Part shown: positions 1 through 6,854 of the stretch, piece after piece | Position numbering within the stretch: position 1 is the stretch's first letter | Layout of the letters: the number at the start of each line of letters is the position of its first letter | Source: Chromobacteriaceae bacterium | GTDB taxonomy: Bacteria > Pseudomonadota > Gammaproteobacteria > Burkholderiales > Aquaspirillaceae | Length of the DNA: 7,444 nt | Assembly: GCA_030151505.1 (NCBI GenBank) | Contig: JASLDQ010000313.1 | Coordinates: 1 to 7,444, forward strand | Reading direction: 5' to 3' | Translations under genes and position numbers: made by a program | The notes under the pieces: generated by a model | Told to the model about the DNA's origin: nothing | Database searches by the model: none | What the model saw: only the letters and a program-made list of their open reading frames with translations

Positions 1-1
1 C

Positions 2-2479
2 AACGGCATCGAGGTGCAGGACGGCGAATCGGATGGCCGGTTGTTCAACTGGCTGTTGCGGCAGGACGAAATCAGCATCACTGACGCCACGATCCGCTGG
101 CGCGACGACTACGCCGGCGTGGCCGCACTCGACCTGTCCCACGGCCAGCTGAACCTCAAGCACGGCCTGTTTGGCCATACTCTCGAACTGTCCGCCACGC
201 CGCCGGCCGATTGGTTTGACCGTTTCAGCCTGCAGATCAAGTGGCGCGGCAGCGACATCAAGCGCTGGCGGGACTGGAAGGGCTCCTTGTCGCTGGAGGT
301 CGGGGGCGCCAAGTTTGCGCCGTGGCAACGCTATCTGGGCTGGATGCAAAAGGTACCGGCCGGCGAGGGCGGAGCGACGCTGGCGATCGATTTCGAGGGC
401 GACCGGCTCGTCAACGGCACGGCCAGGTTCGACCTGCGCAATACCCTGATGAAGCTGAACCCGGACGAACCGCCGGTGCGGGTCAGCCGTCTGTCGGGCG
501 AGCTGGGAATGGACCGTAGCCTGACCGGCACCACCACCCTCAAGGCCCGCGACCTGATCGCCCAGACCGAGGTGGGCGCGATTTTCGACCACGCCCAGAT
601 CGACGGCAGCTGGCGCGAAGGCGCAAAGGGGCAGGGGAATCTGACCCTGTCGCGCGCCGACCTGTCCGCCCTGCGTCCCCTGATCCGGGCTTTGCCGCTG
701 GGCGAGAACCGGGCGTGGCGCTCGCTCGACCCGAGCGGTTTCGTCGAGGCGGTCGAAGTCAGCTGGCGCGGCGACGTGGTCGCGCCGAGCAGCTGGAAGC
801 TCGCCGGCCGATTCCGCAATCTGGGCTGGCACGCGGTGGGCGAACTGCCGGGCATCACCGGCCTGAGCGGCAGCATTGACGCCAGCCAGTCCGGCGGACA
901 CCTGTTGCTGGCGGACAAGGACGGGGCCGTGCTCGACATGCCCAAGGTTTTTCCGGCACCGCTGGCGGTGGAGCAGGCCGAGGCCGACATCGCCTGGACC
1001 CGCAGCGCGGCGCGCACCGACATCCTGTTGCGCAAGATCGACATCGCCAACCGGGACCTGAGCGCGAGCGTGCGCGGCAGCTACCGCTATGCGCCGGCCG
1101 AAAGTGAAACGGGGCTGATCGACCTGAGCGCGACCATTCCGCAGGTCGCCGCCGCCGCCGTGCCCAAGTACATGCCGCTGGTGGTGGGCGACGATACCCG
1201 CGCCTGGCTGGCGATGGCGCTCAAGTCCGGCCAGGCGCGCGACGCCCGGCTGGTGCTGAAAGGCAATCTCGACCGGTTCCCGTTCGCCCATGGCGGCGGC
1301 GAGTTCAGCGTGATTACTCGGGCCCAGCAGGTCACGCTTGACTATGCCCCCGGCTGTCCGGCCATCGAGCGGATCGACGGCGAACTGCGCTTCCTCAACG
1401 AGAAAATGCAGATCGACGCGCCGCGCGCCCAGGTCTTCGGCGTGGCCCTGGGGCCGGTGCAGGTCGGGATCCCCGATCTGGGCGCTCACTCGCCCCACCT
1501 GACTGTGGACGGCCAGGCCGCCGGCCAGACCGCCGACTTCGTCCGCTACCTGCGCGCGAGCCGCCTCAACGCGATTCTGGGCGGCTTCCCCGACCGCATC
1601 CGCGCCAGCGGCAGCGGCAAGCTGGCACTCAAGCTCGACATCCCGCTCGCCCACGCGGTCGACACCAAGGTCGACGGCGGCTACCGCTTTGCCGACAGCA
1701 AGCTGGAGCTGGGGCGCGGCATCCCGGCGCTGGGCCAGGTCAACGGCGAGCTGCGTTTCAGCGAACGCGGCGTGGCCAGCGACGGCATCCAGTATCAGGC
1801 GCTGGGCGGTGCCGGCCGCCTGACCGCCGTCACCGACGCCCGCGGCAAGATGAATTTCGTGGCCAGCGGCCGGGCCGACAGCCGCGAGGCGCTGGCCCTG
1901 TACTTCCCGCTGGCGCAGCCGCATGTCGGCGGCTCGACCGCCTACCGTACCGCGTTCACCATCGGCAAGGGGCTGGAGGAGCTGAAACTGGACAGCCGCC
2001 TGCTGGGCGTGGGCATCGATCTGCCGGCGCCGCTTGCCAAGCGGGCCGACGACGCGCTGCCGCTCGTGGTGACCTTCAAGCCGGGGGCGGACAACGACAG
2101 GCTGGGGCTGAAGCTCGGCAATGATAACGATGCGACCATCCTGCTCGACGCCAGCGGTGACGTGGCTCGCGGCGTGGTGCGGATCGGCGGTGGGAGCTCG
2201 GTGCTGCCCCGCTCCGGTCTGGCGATCAACATCGTCCAGTCCAGCGTCGATGCCGCGCCGTGGCTGGCGCTGCTGAACCGCGACCCGGCGTCTGCGGTGG
2301 ACAGCGGCACGTCCGCGCTGCCGTTCAGCGTCAGCCTGAAAGCCGATGAGTTGCGCGCGTTTGGCCGCCGGATCAGCAATCCGCGCCTCAGCGTGTCGCC
2401 ACGCGACGGCGGCTGGGAAGGGCGGATTGCCGCGCGGGAAATGGAGGGCAGTTTTGTCTTGCCGCAGGGCGGCCGCTAG
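2..2479 (+). CDS. yhdP: YhdP-family AsmA-like envelope protein, 5' portion (N-terminus outside window, ends at in-frame TAG)
   Basis: This is the main body of a YhdP protein, a very large inner-membrane-anchored, periplasm-spanning AsmA-like protein. In E. coli, YhdP acts with TamB and YdbH in moving phospholipids to the outer membrane. The frame is open from the window edge; GTG at 14 is only an internal valine, so the true start and membrane anchor lie upstream. About 825 codons are visible, dominated by alternating beta-strand segments with repeated Gly/Asp turns, as expected for the long hydrophobic groove of this family. The frame ends at TAG 2477-2479, after LPQGGR. The same frame then continues with VTVRLGMLALPL, which reads as the next piece of the same domain. 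The family is about 1270 residues long; 825 here plus about 309 downstream plus a missing N-terminus of roughly 150 fits one protein. Family identity is confident. Whether the gene is broken, mis-sequenced or read through cannot be told from the sequence. Confidence 0.85.
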   Translation, partial: NGIEVQDGESDGRLFNWLLRQDEISITDATIRWRDDYAGVAALDLSHGQLNLKHGLFGHTLELSATPPADWFDRFSLQIKWRGSDIKRWRDWKGSLSLEVGGAKFAPWQRYLGWMQKVPAGEGGATLAIDFEGDRLVNGTARFDLRNTLMKLNPDEPPVRVSRLSGELGMDRSLTGTTTLKARDLIAQTEVGAIFDHAQIDGSWREGAKGQGNLTLSRADLSALRPLIRALPLGENRAWRSLDPSGFVEAVEVSWRGDVVAPSSWKLAGRFRNLGWHAVGELPGITGLSGSIDASQSGGHLLLADKDGAVLDMPKVFPAPLAVEQAEADIAWTRSAARTDILLRKIDIANRDLSASVRGSYRYAPAESETGLIDLSATIPQVAAAAVPKYMPLVVGDDTRAWLAMALKSGQARDARLVLKGNLDRFPFAHGGGEFSVITRAQQVTLDYAPGCPAIERIDGELRFLNEKMQIDAPRAQVFGVALGPVQVGIPDLGAHSPHLTVDGQAAGQTADFVRYLRASRLNAILGGFPDRIRASGSGKLALKLDIPLAHAVDTKVDGGYRFADSKLELGRGIPALGQVNGELRFSERGVASDGIQYQALGGAGRLTAVTDARGKMNFVASGRADSREALALYFPLAQPHVGGSTAYRTAFTIGKGLEELKLDSRLLGVGIDLPAPLAKRADDALPLVVTFKPGADNDRLGLKLGNDNDATILLDASGDVARGVVRIGGGSSVLPRSGLAINIVQSSVDAAPWLALLNRDPASAVDSGTSALPFSVSLKADELRAFGRRISNPRLSVSPRDGGWEGRIAAREMEGSFVLPQGGR

Positions 2480-3406
2480 GTGACGGTTCGCTTGGGCATG
2501 CTGGCCTTGCCGCTGTCGCCGGATGGTGACGACAAGAGCACGGGCAGCCCGGACCAGAGCGATCTGCCCGGAATGGACGTGCAGGTGGAGAAACTGAGCT
2601 GGCGGGGACGGGAAGTCGGCCGGTTGGCGCTGCAGGCCGAGCGGCATAAATGGGGCTGGCAGCTGGGATCGCTGTCGCTGGTCAACCCCGACGGAATCCT
2701 GACCGCGAATGGCGACTGGAAGGACAGCGGCGGTGCGGGTGAGTCGCAACTGCGGGCCAGCTTCGACAGCGGCAATCTGGGCCAGTGGCTGCAGCGGCTG
2801 GGCGAACCGAATCTGATGAAGAATGGCCAGGCCAAACTGGAAAGCCAGCTGCGCTGGAGCGGCCGCATGCACGCGCCCGAACTGGGGACGCTGGCGGGCA
2901 AGCTTGATCTGTCGGTCGACAATGGCCAGTTCGCCAAGGTGGAACCGGGCATGGGGCGGCTGCTGGGGCTGGTCAGCCTGCAGTCGCTGGGACGCCGGCT
3001 GCGGCTGGATTTCCGCGATGTGTTCGGTGACGGCTTTGCCTTCGACACGCTGCGCGGTACGCTGCAGATCGATCAGGGCGTGGTGCGCAGCGACAATCTG
3101 GATATCAAGGGGCCGGCGGCCGAGATTTCGCTCAACGGCAGTGCCAATATCAAGCAGGACACGCAGAATATCCGGGTACGGGTCGAACCGCGCCTGTCCG
3201 AAGGGGTGGCGCTGGCGGCCGGCGCGGTCCTGCTCAACCCGGTGGTGGGCATGGCGACGCTGGCGGCCCAGAAAATGCTGCAGAACCCGATGGGCAAGCT
3301 CTTCAGCAGCGAGTATCTGGTGACGGGCAGTCTGGCCGATCCGCAGATTGCCAAGATGGATCGTGCACCGGCAGCTGGCCCCGACAGGAACAAGGTGAAA
3401 CCATGA
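2480..3406 (+). CDS. yhdP: YhdP C-terminal portion, in frame after an amber codon
   Basis: This is the C-terminal quarter of YhdP, in exactly the same frame as the upstream part and separated from it only by the TAG codon. The 308 residues carry the conserved AsmA-like C-terminal signature: residues 157-189 contain GMGRLLGLVSLQ, RRLRLDFRDVF and GFAFDTLRG, followed by a GPAAEISLNG strand (211-220), a hydrophobic helix-like stretch with LLNPVVGMATLAA (251-263), and YLVTGSLADPQI near the end. A GTG directly follows the TAG, but only a weak AGGG (2466-2469) lies 10 bases upstream, so independent translation would be inefficient; the next ATG is at 2498. High third-position GC and intact family motifs suggest coding constraint has been kept or was lost very recently. 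The stop TGA overlaps the ATG of the amidase gene (ATGA at 3403-3406), implying translational coupling. The best reading is one yhdP gene with a nonsense codon, not two genes. Confidence 0.8.
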   Translation: MTVRLGMLALPLSPDGDDKSTGSPDQSDLPGMDVQVEKLSWRGREVGRLALQAERHKWGWQLGSLSLVNPDGILTANGDWKDSGGAGESQLRASFDSGNLGQWLQRLGEPNLMKNGQAKLESQLRWSGRMHAPELGTLAGKLDLSVDNGQFAKVEPGMGRLLGLVSLQSLGRRLRLDFRDVFGDGFAFDTLRGTLQIDQGVVRSDNLDIKGPAAEISLNGSANIKQDTQNIRVRVEPRLSEGVALAAGAVLLNPVVGMATLAAQKMLQNPMGKLFSSEYLVTGSLADPQIAKMDRAPAAGPDRNKVKP

Positions 3407-4218
3407 CAAGAACGACTGAACCGGTGAAGGTTGCCGCCGTGCAGATGGTGTCCGGTGCCGATCCGCACGCCAATCTGGCCACGGCTGGGCAACTGGTGCG
3501 GGATGCCGCCGCCCGCGGGGCCAAGCTGGTGGTCCTGCCCGAATACTTCGTGCTGATGGGCAACCGGGACACTGACAAGCTGGCGGTGGCAGAGGACTTC
3601 GGCGACGGCCCGCTGCAGCGGCAGACCGCTGCCATCGCACGCGAGGCCGGGGTGTGGCTGGTGGCCGGCACCCTGCCGCTCAAGACCGGCGCTGCCGACA
3701 AGGTGCGCAACACCACCTTGGTGTTCGACCCGGACGGCGGCTGCACCGCGCGCTATGACAAGATCCATCTGTTCGGGTTTTCCGGCCTGGGCGAGCGCTA
3801 CAGCGAGGCCGATACCATCGAGCCCGGCAGCGAGCCGGTGGTCGCCGCGACGCCGTGGGGCGATGTCGGCCTGACGGTGTGCTACGACCTGCGCTTTCCC
3901 GAGCTGTTTCGCCAGCTGGCGCCCGCCCCGATGATCGCGCTGCCGGCGGCGTTCACCGCGATTACCGGCGAGGCGCACTGGGAGGCGCTGATCCGCGCCC
4001 GCGCGATCGAGAACCAGTGCTATGTGATCGCGTCGGCGCAGGGCGGCACCCACCCAAGCGGACGCCGGACCCATGGGCACAGCATGATCGTCGATCCATG
4101 GGGCAAGGTGCTGACCCGCTTGCCGTCCGGCGAGGGAGTGGTGACCGCCGACATTGATCCCGCCTATCTGGCCTCGGTGCGCAGCCGCCTGCCGGCGCTG
4201 GCGCACCGGGTGTTGTAA
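3403..4218 (+). CDS. Carbon-nitrogen hydrolase, Nit1/YbeM-type (probable deaminated glutathione amidase)
   Basis: This 271-residue cytoplasmic nitrilase-superfamily amidase shows the full catalytic triad: Glu47 in VVLPEYF, Lys120 in RYDKIHLF, and nucleophile Cys160 in LTVCYDLRFPEL. The KIHLF...GERYSEADTIEPG segment and the CYDLRFPEL block are typical of the Nit1/NitFhit branch. Characterised members of that branch hydrolyse deaminated glutathione, a damage product of transaminases, to alpha-ketoglutarate and Cys-Gly; this is metabolite repair. The exact substrate here is inferred from branch resemblance, and another omega-amidase-like activity is possible. The ATG at 3403 overlaps the yhdP stop by four bases and has AAGG about 7 bases upstream, so it was probably translated in coupling with yhdP. 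The nonsense codon 0.9 kb upstream could therefore lower its expression by polarity. Length and motifs are normal and I see no frameshift. It stops with TAA at 4216-4218. Confidence 0.9.
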   Translation: MTRTTEPVKVAAVQMVSGADPHANLATAGQLVRDAAARGAKLVVLPEYFVLMGNRDTDKLAVAEDFGDGPLQRQTAAIAREAGVWLVAGTLPLKTGAADKVRNTTLVFDPDGGCTARYDKIHLFGFSGLGERYSEADTIEPGSEPVVAATPWGDVGLTVCYDLRFPELFRQLAPAPMIALPAAFTAITGEAHWEALIRARAIENQCYVIASAQGGTHPSGRRTHGHSMIVDPWGKVLTRLPSGEGVVTADIDPAYLASVRSRLPALAHRVL

Positions 4219-4326
4219 AACGATGCTGGCAGCGGGCGGTGGCGTGCCCGGCCATGTTTCTCACGACGGCGGCGGAATCTGTCAGATACGCCGCTGTCCC
4301 AGTGCTTGAGTACACCATTTCATCCG

Positions 4327-4343
4327 ACGGCCGGTCCGGCCGT
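4327..4343 (+). repeat. Perfect GC-rich palindrome just upstream of the tldD ribosome binding site
   Basis: The arms ACGGCCGG and CCGGCCGT are perfect reverse complements around a single central T. In RNA this would fold as a 7-bp GC-rich stem with a GTC loop, ending three bases before the AGGAG of tldD. It could be a DNA operator or a stem that affects ribosome access. In DNA this GC-rich it may also be chance. Confidence 0.5.
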
Positions 4344-4346
4344 TGC

Positions 4347-4351
4347 AGGAG
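4347..4351 (+). promoter_or_regulatory. Ribosome binding site that fixes the tldD start
   Basis: AGGAG sits five bases before ATG 4357. The frame is open further upstream to a TTG at 4306, but that codon has no Shine-Dalgarno sequence and the extra 17 residues run through the palindrome. Starting at 4357 gives 480 residues, almost exactly the length of E. coli TldD. Confidence 0.8.
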
Positions 4352-4356
4352 ACCGC

Positions 4357-5799
4357 ATGAATCCGCACCACCTCGATCAGGCCAGCAGCCTGCTGCTGAC
4401 CCCCTACGGCATCAATGACGCCGCTTTCGACCGCGTGTTCGGTCATATGCTGGCGCACGATGTCGACTATGCCGACCTGTATTTCCAGTACACCCGGCAG
4501 GAGGGCTGGAGCCTGGAGGAAGGCATCGTCAAATCCGGCAGCTTCAATATCGATCAGGGCGTGGGCGTGCGGGCGGTGTCTGGCGAAAAGACCGCGTTTG
4601 CCTATTCCGACGAAATCGGACTGGATGCGCTGCTCAAGGCTGCCGATGCAACCCGCGCCATTGGCCGGGTGGGGGGGCAGGGGCGGGTCGGCAGTCGCAG
4701 CCATGTGCAGGGCCGTGCGCTGTATCCGGCCGCCGACCCGATCGGTAGCCTCGATGCGACCGCCAAGGTTGCGGTGCTTGAGCGCATCGAACGCATCGCC
4801 CGCAGCCTCGATCCGCGCGTCATCCAGGTGATGGCGAGCCTGGCGGCCGAGTACGACGTGGTCTACGTCGCCCGCCACGACGGTACCCGCGCGGCGGACG
4901 TGCGTCCGCTGGTGCGGCTGTCGGTGTCGGTGATCGCCGAGCAGGATGGCCGGCGCGAGCAGGGCAGTGCCGGTGGCGGCGGTCGTTTCGATTTTGCCTA
5001 TTTCAGCGACGAGATTCTGCACCGTTACGCCAAGCAGGCGGTCGATCAGGCCTTGGTCAATCTGGAAGCCCGGCCCGCGCCGGCCGGACAGATGACGGTG
5101 GTGCTGGGCAACGGCTGGCCCGGTATCCTGCTGCACGAGGCGATCGGTCACGGGCTGGAGGGCGACTTCAACCGCAAGGGCAGCTCGGCCTTCTCCGGCC
5201 GCATCGGCGAGCGCGTTGCCGCCCGCGGCGTGACAGTGGTGGACGACGGCACCATCACCGACCGGCGTGGCTCGCTCAACGTCGACGACGAGGGCACGCC
5301 GACCCAGTGCACCACCCTGATCGAGGACGGCATTCTCAAGGGCTATCTGCAGGATTCCCTCAACGCCCGCCTGATGGGTATGAACGTGACCGGCAACGCC
5401 CGGCGCGAAAGCTATGCCCACATCCCGATGCCCCGCATGACCAACACCTATATGCACAACGGAGACAAGTCGCCGGAGGAAATCATTGCCTCGGTCAAGA
5501 ACGGCTTGTATGCGGTCAACTTCGGCGGCGGGCAGGTCGACATCACCAGCGGCAAGTTCGTGTTTTCCGCCAGTGAGGCGTGGATGATCGAAAACGGCAA
5601 GCTGGCCTATCCGGTGAAAGGCGCAACGCTGATCGGCAGCGGGCCGGAGGTGCTGAATTATGTCTCGATGATCGGCAATGACATGCAGCTGGATACCGGC
5701 GTCGGCACCTGCGGCAAGGAAGGCCAGAGCGTGCCGGTCGGGGTGGGGCAGCCGACCATGCGCATCGATGGCGGACTCACCGTGGGGGGGACGGCCTGA
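4357..5799 (+). CDS. tldD: TldD metalloprotease subunit
   Basis: TldD forms a cytosolic heterodimeric zinc protease with TldE (PmbA). In enterobacteria the pair matures microcin B17 and degrades the antitoxin CcdA; it is thought to act on unfolded or modified short peptides threaded into the dimer. The 480-residue protein has the expected N-terminal domain with [12 protein letters not shown] (38-49) and [20 protein letters not shown] (64-83). The metal-binding HEAIGH (260-265, HExxxH pattern) follows, then [10 protein letters not shown]. The third ligand, Cys452, lies in [10 protein letters not shown], and the C-terminus is the usual glycine-rich segment. All zinc ligands are present, so the subunit should be active with TldE, which is not in this window. 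It sits 138 bases after the amidase gene on the same strand and ends 81 bases before a strong terminator, making it the last gene of the block. Two runs of seven Gs occur in it (4671-4677 and 5784-5790). Confidence 0.95.
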   Translation: MNPHHLDQASSLLLTPYGINDAAFDRVFGHMLAHDVDYADLYFQYTRQEGWSLEEGIVKSGSFNIDQGVGVRAVSGEKTAFAYSDEIGLDALLKAADATRAIGRVGGQGRVGSRSHVQGRALYPAADPIGSLDATAKVAVLERIERIARSLDPRVIQVMASLAAEYDVVYVARHDGTRAADVRPLVRLSVSVIAEQDGRREQGSAGGGGRFDFAYFSDEILHRYAKQAVDQALVNLEARPAPAGQMTVVLGNGWPGILLHEAIGHGLEGDFNRKGSSAFSGRIGERVAARGVTVVDDGTITDRRGSLNVDDEGTPTQCTTLIEDGILKGYLQDSLNARLMGMNVTGNARRESYAHIPMPRMTNTYMHNGDKSPEEIIASVKNGLYAVNFGGGQVDITSGKFVFSASEAWMIENGKLAYPVKGATLIGSGPEVLNYVSMIGNDMQLDTGVGTCGKEGQSVPVGVGQPTMRIDGGLTVGGTA

Positions 5800-5880
5800 G
5801 ACCATGTTGGCGGCGGGGGATTTGCCGTTGGCTTCGACGGTATCGCCCGATTGTCAAACAAGCAAACGTCTGAATATGCT

Positions 5881-5907
5881 AAAAAGCCGCTGCAGAGCGG
5901 CTTTTTT
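5881..5907 (+). terminator. Intrinsic terminator after tldD
   Basis: The arms AAAAAGCCGCT (5881-5891) and AGCGGCTTTTT (5896-5906) pair perfectly around the loop GCAG, and the T run extends to 5907. The core stem is GC-rich and followed by six Ts, a textbook rho-independent terminator. The A run on the left makes it usable in both directions, but no minus-strand gene needs it here. It separates the yhdP-amidase-tldD block from the regulator gene. Confidence 0.93.
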
Positions 5908-5942
5908 CATGGGCTCTCGCCACTACGGATTTCCCTCGGGGC

Positions 5943-5971
5943 TTGACACCCCAATCATTAAAACGTAAGTT
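5943..5971 (+). promoter_or_regulatory. Candidate sigma-70 promoter of the PsrA-like regulator
   Basis: A perfect -35 hexamer TTGACA (5943-5948) is followed after 17 bases by TAAGTT (5966-5971), a weak -10 match. Transcription would begin around 5978, giving a leader of only about 14 bases. The predicted start lies inside the operator palindrome 5973-5986, the classic arrangement for autorepression. The -35 and spacing are read directly; the start site is inferred. Confidence 0.65.
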
Positions 5972-5972
5972 T

Positions 5973-5986
5973 CAAACACTTGTTTG
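5973..5986 (+). promoter_or_regulatory. PsrA-type operator in the promoter of its own gene
   Basis: CAAACACTTGTTTG matches the consensus known for Pseudomonas PsrA, (G/C)AAAC-N2-4-GTTT(G/C), with both half-sites perfect and a 4-base gap. Outer bases TT (5971-5972) and AA (5988-5989) extend the symmetry past one mismatch. The site abuts the -10 element, covers the predicted transcription start and touches the Shine-Dalgarno GGAAAG (5986-5991). Binding here would block transcription. Which protein binds is inferred from the neighbouring TetR gene. Confidence 0.72.
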
Positions 5987-5991
5987 GAAAG

Positions 5992-6696
5992 ATGATGACT
6001 GACTCATTTTCAACCAGCCAGAACACGGACAGTACCCTGAACACCAGCGCAGAAGCCAGCAAACCCGATACCGCGACCCGCATTCTCGATGTCGCGGAGA
6101 AGCTGTTCATCGAACACGGTTTCGAGGCCACTTCCCTCCGGATGATCACGCAGCAGGCCGACGTCAATCTGGCGGCAGTGAACTATCACTTTGGCTCCAA
6201 GGATGCCCTGCTGCAGCAAGCGGTCATCCGGCGGCTTGCTCCGTGGAACAAGCAATGCATCGAGGAGCTTGACCGGCTCGAAAGCAGCGGTGATGCCCTT
6301 ACGCCGGAAGCATTGGTGATGGGGTTCATCAAACCGTCGCTGGCGCTTTCCAAGGACCCGAGCCGTGGCGGGGCGATGTTCGTGCGGCTGCTGTCGCGCA
6401 CTTTTATCGAGAACCACAAAATGTTGCGCGAATCGATTCCGTCCGAGCACAGCGTGTTCGTGGCGCGCTACAGCAAAGCCTTCGCCGCCGTTCTGCCGGG
6501 GTTGACCGTGGAAGAACTGGCCTGGCGCTTGCACTTCTCGTTCAGCCTGATGTTCAACGCCTTCGCCGGCAACGACGTGCTCAAAGTGTTCATCAAAAAG
6601 CAGCAGTTCGTTTCGGCCCGGGAACCGGAAACCGTGGCGCGGCATCTGGTGCCATTCGTGGTCGCCGGCCTGACCGCTCCTGTATTGGCTGGTTAG
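5992..6696 (+). CDS. psrA: TetR-family transcriptional regulator, PsrA-like (fatty-acid responsive)
   Basis: This 234-residue DNA-binding repressor has a TetR helix-turn-helix at about residues 28-72, with TRILDVAEKLFIEHGF leading into TSLRMITQQADVNLAAVNYHFGSK. The VNLAAVNYHFGSK stretch, the C-terminal WRLHFSFSLMFNAFAG segment and the LVPFVVAGL ending match my memory of Pseudomonas PsrA. That repressor senses long-chain fatty acids or acyl-CoA and controls beta-oxidation genes. Two facts support the role: a PsrA-type operator in its own promoter, and a fadL gene downstream with similar sites. The start is ATG 5992 or 5995, next to GGAAAG (5986-5991), which fits 5995 slightly better. A TTG at 5980 lies inside the operator and is unlikely. 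The protein carries an extra Ser/Thr/Asn/Asp-rich tail of about 25 residues before the HTH domain. It ends with TAG at the expected family C-terminus. TetR identity is near certain; PsrA orthology is probable. Confidence 0.88.
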   Translation: MMTDSFSTSQNTDSTLNTSAEASKPDTATRILDVAEKLFIEHGFEATSLRMITQQADVNLAAVNYHFGSKDALLQQAVIRRLAPWNKQCIEELDRLESSGDALTPEALVMGFIKPSLALSKDPSRGGAMFVRLLSRTFIENHKMLRESIPSEHSVFVARYSKAFAAVLPGLTVEELAWRLHFSFSLMFNAFAGNDVLKVFIKKQQFVSAREPETVARHLVPFVVAGLTAPVLAG

Positions 6697-6738
6697 TTTG
6701 GTGGATGTGTAAGTATTTGTTTGGTAAGTTTTTATTTG

Positions 6739-6763
6739 GATTGTTGTTTGAAAAACAACAATC
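6739..6763 (+). repeat. AT-rich perfect inverted repeat after psrA
   Basis: The arms GATTGTTGTTT (6739-6749) and AAACAACAATC (6753-6763) pair perfectly over 11 bases around the loop GAA. The repeat starts 43 bases after the psrA stop, where a terminator is expected. The stem has only three G-C pairs and no T tract follows on either strand, so it is not a standard terminator. It may be a weak or rho-assisted end, an RNA-stabilising stem, or a protein-binding site. It contains a GTTTG half-site at 6746-6750. Confidence 0.6.
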
Positions 6764-6840
6764 TGGGCTGAATCGGAAATCATCGCTCCCGATGAGGCCA
6801 AGTTGTAAAAAAACGACAATAAAGCATGCCGCGGAGTGGT

Positions 6841-6854
6841 TAAACGATCGTTTG
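6841..6854 (+). promoter_or_regulatory. PsrA-type operator upstream of the fadL promoter
   Basis: TAAACGATCGTTTG contains a perfect 12-base palindrome, AAACGATCGTTT (6842-6853). It matches the AAAC-N4-GTTT core of the PsrA consensus; only the outer left base deviates. The right flank, GTTTGGAATG, nearly repeats the GTTTGGAAAG beside the operator of the regulator gene. It lies about 45 bases upstream of the candidate -10 element. Confidence 0.65.

Larger units (their letters stand above)
4219..4356 (+). other. Spacer between the amidase gene and tldD, with two hairpin-capable palindromes
   Basis: This 138-base spacer has no convincing gene or sigma-70 promoter. It contains an imperfect hairpin at 4270-4293: CGGCG pairs with CGCCG, and inside it ATCTG pairs with CAGAT around a central T. 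It also contains a 17-base palindrome at 4327-4343, with arms ACGGCCGG and CCGGCCGT around a single T. Neither is followed by a T tract, so neither is a normal intrinsic terminator. Whether tldD has its own promoter or is read through from the amidase gene is unclear. Confidence 0.5.

Noticed and set aside
2477..2479. Reassigned TAG codon in this organism
   Set aside because: TAG ends the PsrA-like gene at 6694-6696 at the expected family C-terminus, so TAG is used as a normal stop here. Local readthrough remains possible.
3073..4206. A long minus-strand open frame opposite the yhdP end and the amidase gene
   Set aside because: It spans two genes with clear motifs on the + strand, is low-complexity in His, Gly, Ala and Arg, and matches no family I know.
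4223..4309. Possible 28-residue small protein between the amidase gene and tldD
   Set aside because: There is no ribosome binding site before its ATG, composition is unremarkable, and it overlaps one of the spacer hairpins.
4671..4677. Run of seven Gs in tldD (another at 5784-5790) as a phase-variation tract
   Set aside because: Both keep the frame, seven is short for slippage switching, and a housekeeping protease is an unlikely phase-variable gene.
4282..5805. A 507-codon open frame on the minus strand opposite tldD
   Set aside because: TldD on the + strand has all zinc ligands and family motifs. The reverse frame is a common by-product of GC-rich codon use and shows no recognisable domain.
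5804..5820. Similarity between sequence after tldD and sequence after the amidase gene (ATG-TGGC-GCGGG pattern at 4223 and 5804)
   Set aside because: The match is short and imperfect, in GC-rich DNA without further similarity around it; probably chance, not a repeat element.
5868..5875. CGTCTGAA resembling the core of the Neisseria DNA uptake sequence, just before a terminator
   Set aside because: It is only eight of ten bases, occurs once, and is not part of the terminator stem; one short match is not evidence of uptake signals.
6010..6819. A 269-codon minus-strand open frame opposite psrA
   Set aside because: It is a mirror of the TetR coding sequence; the + strand product is clearly a TetR regulator with promoter and operator.
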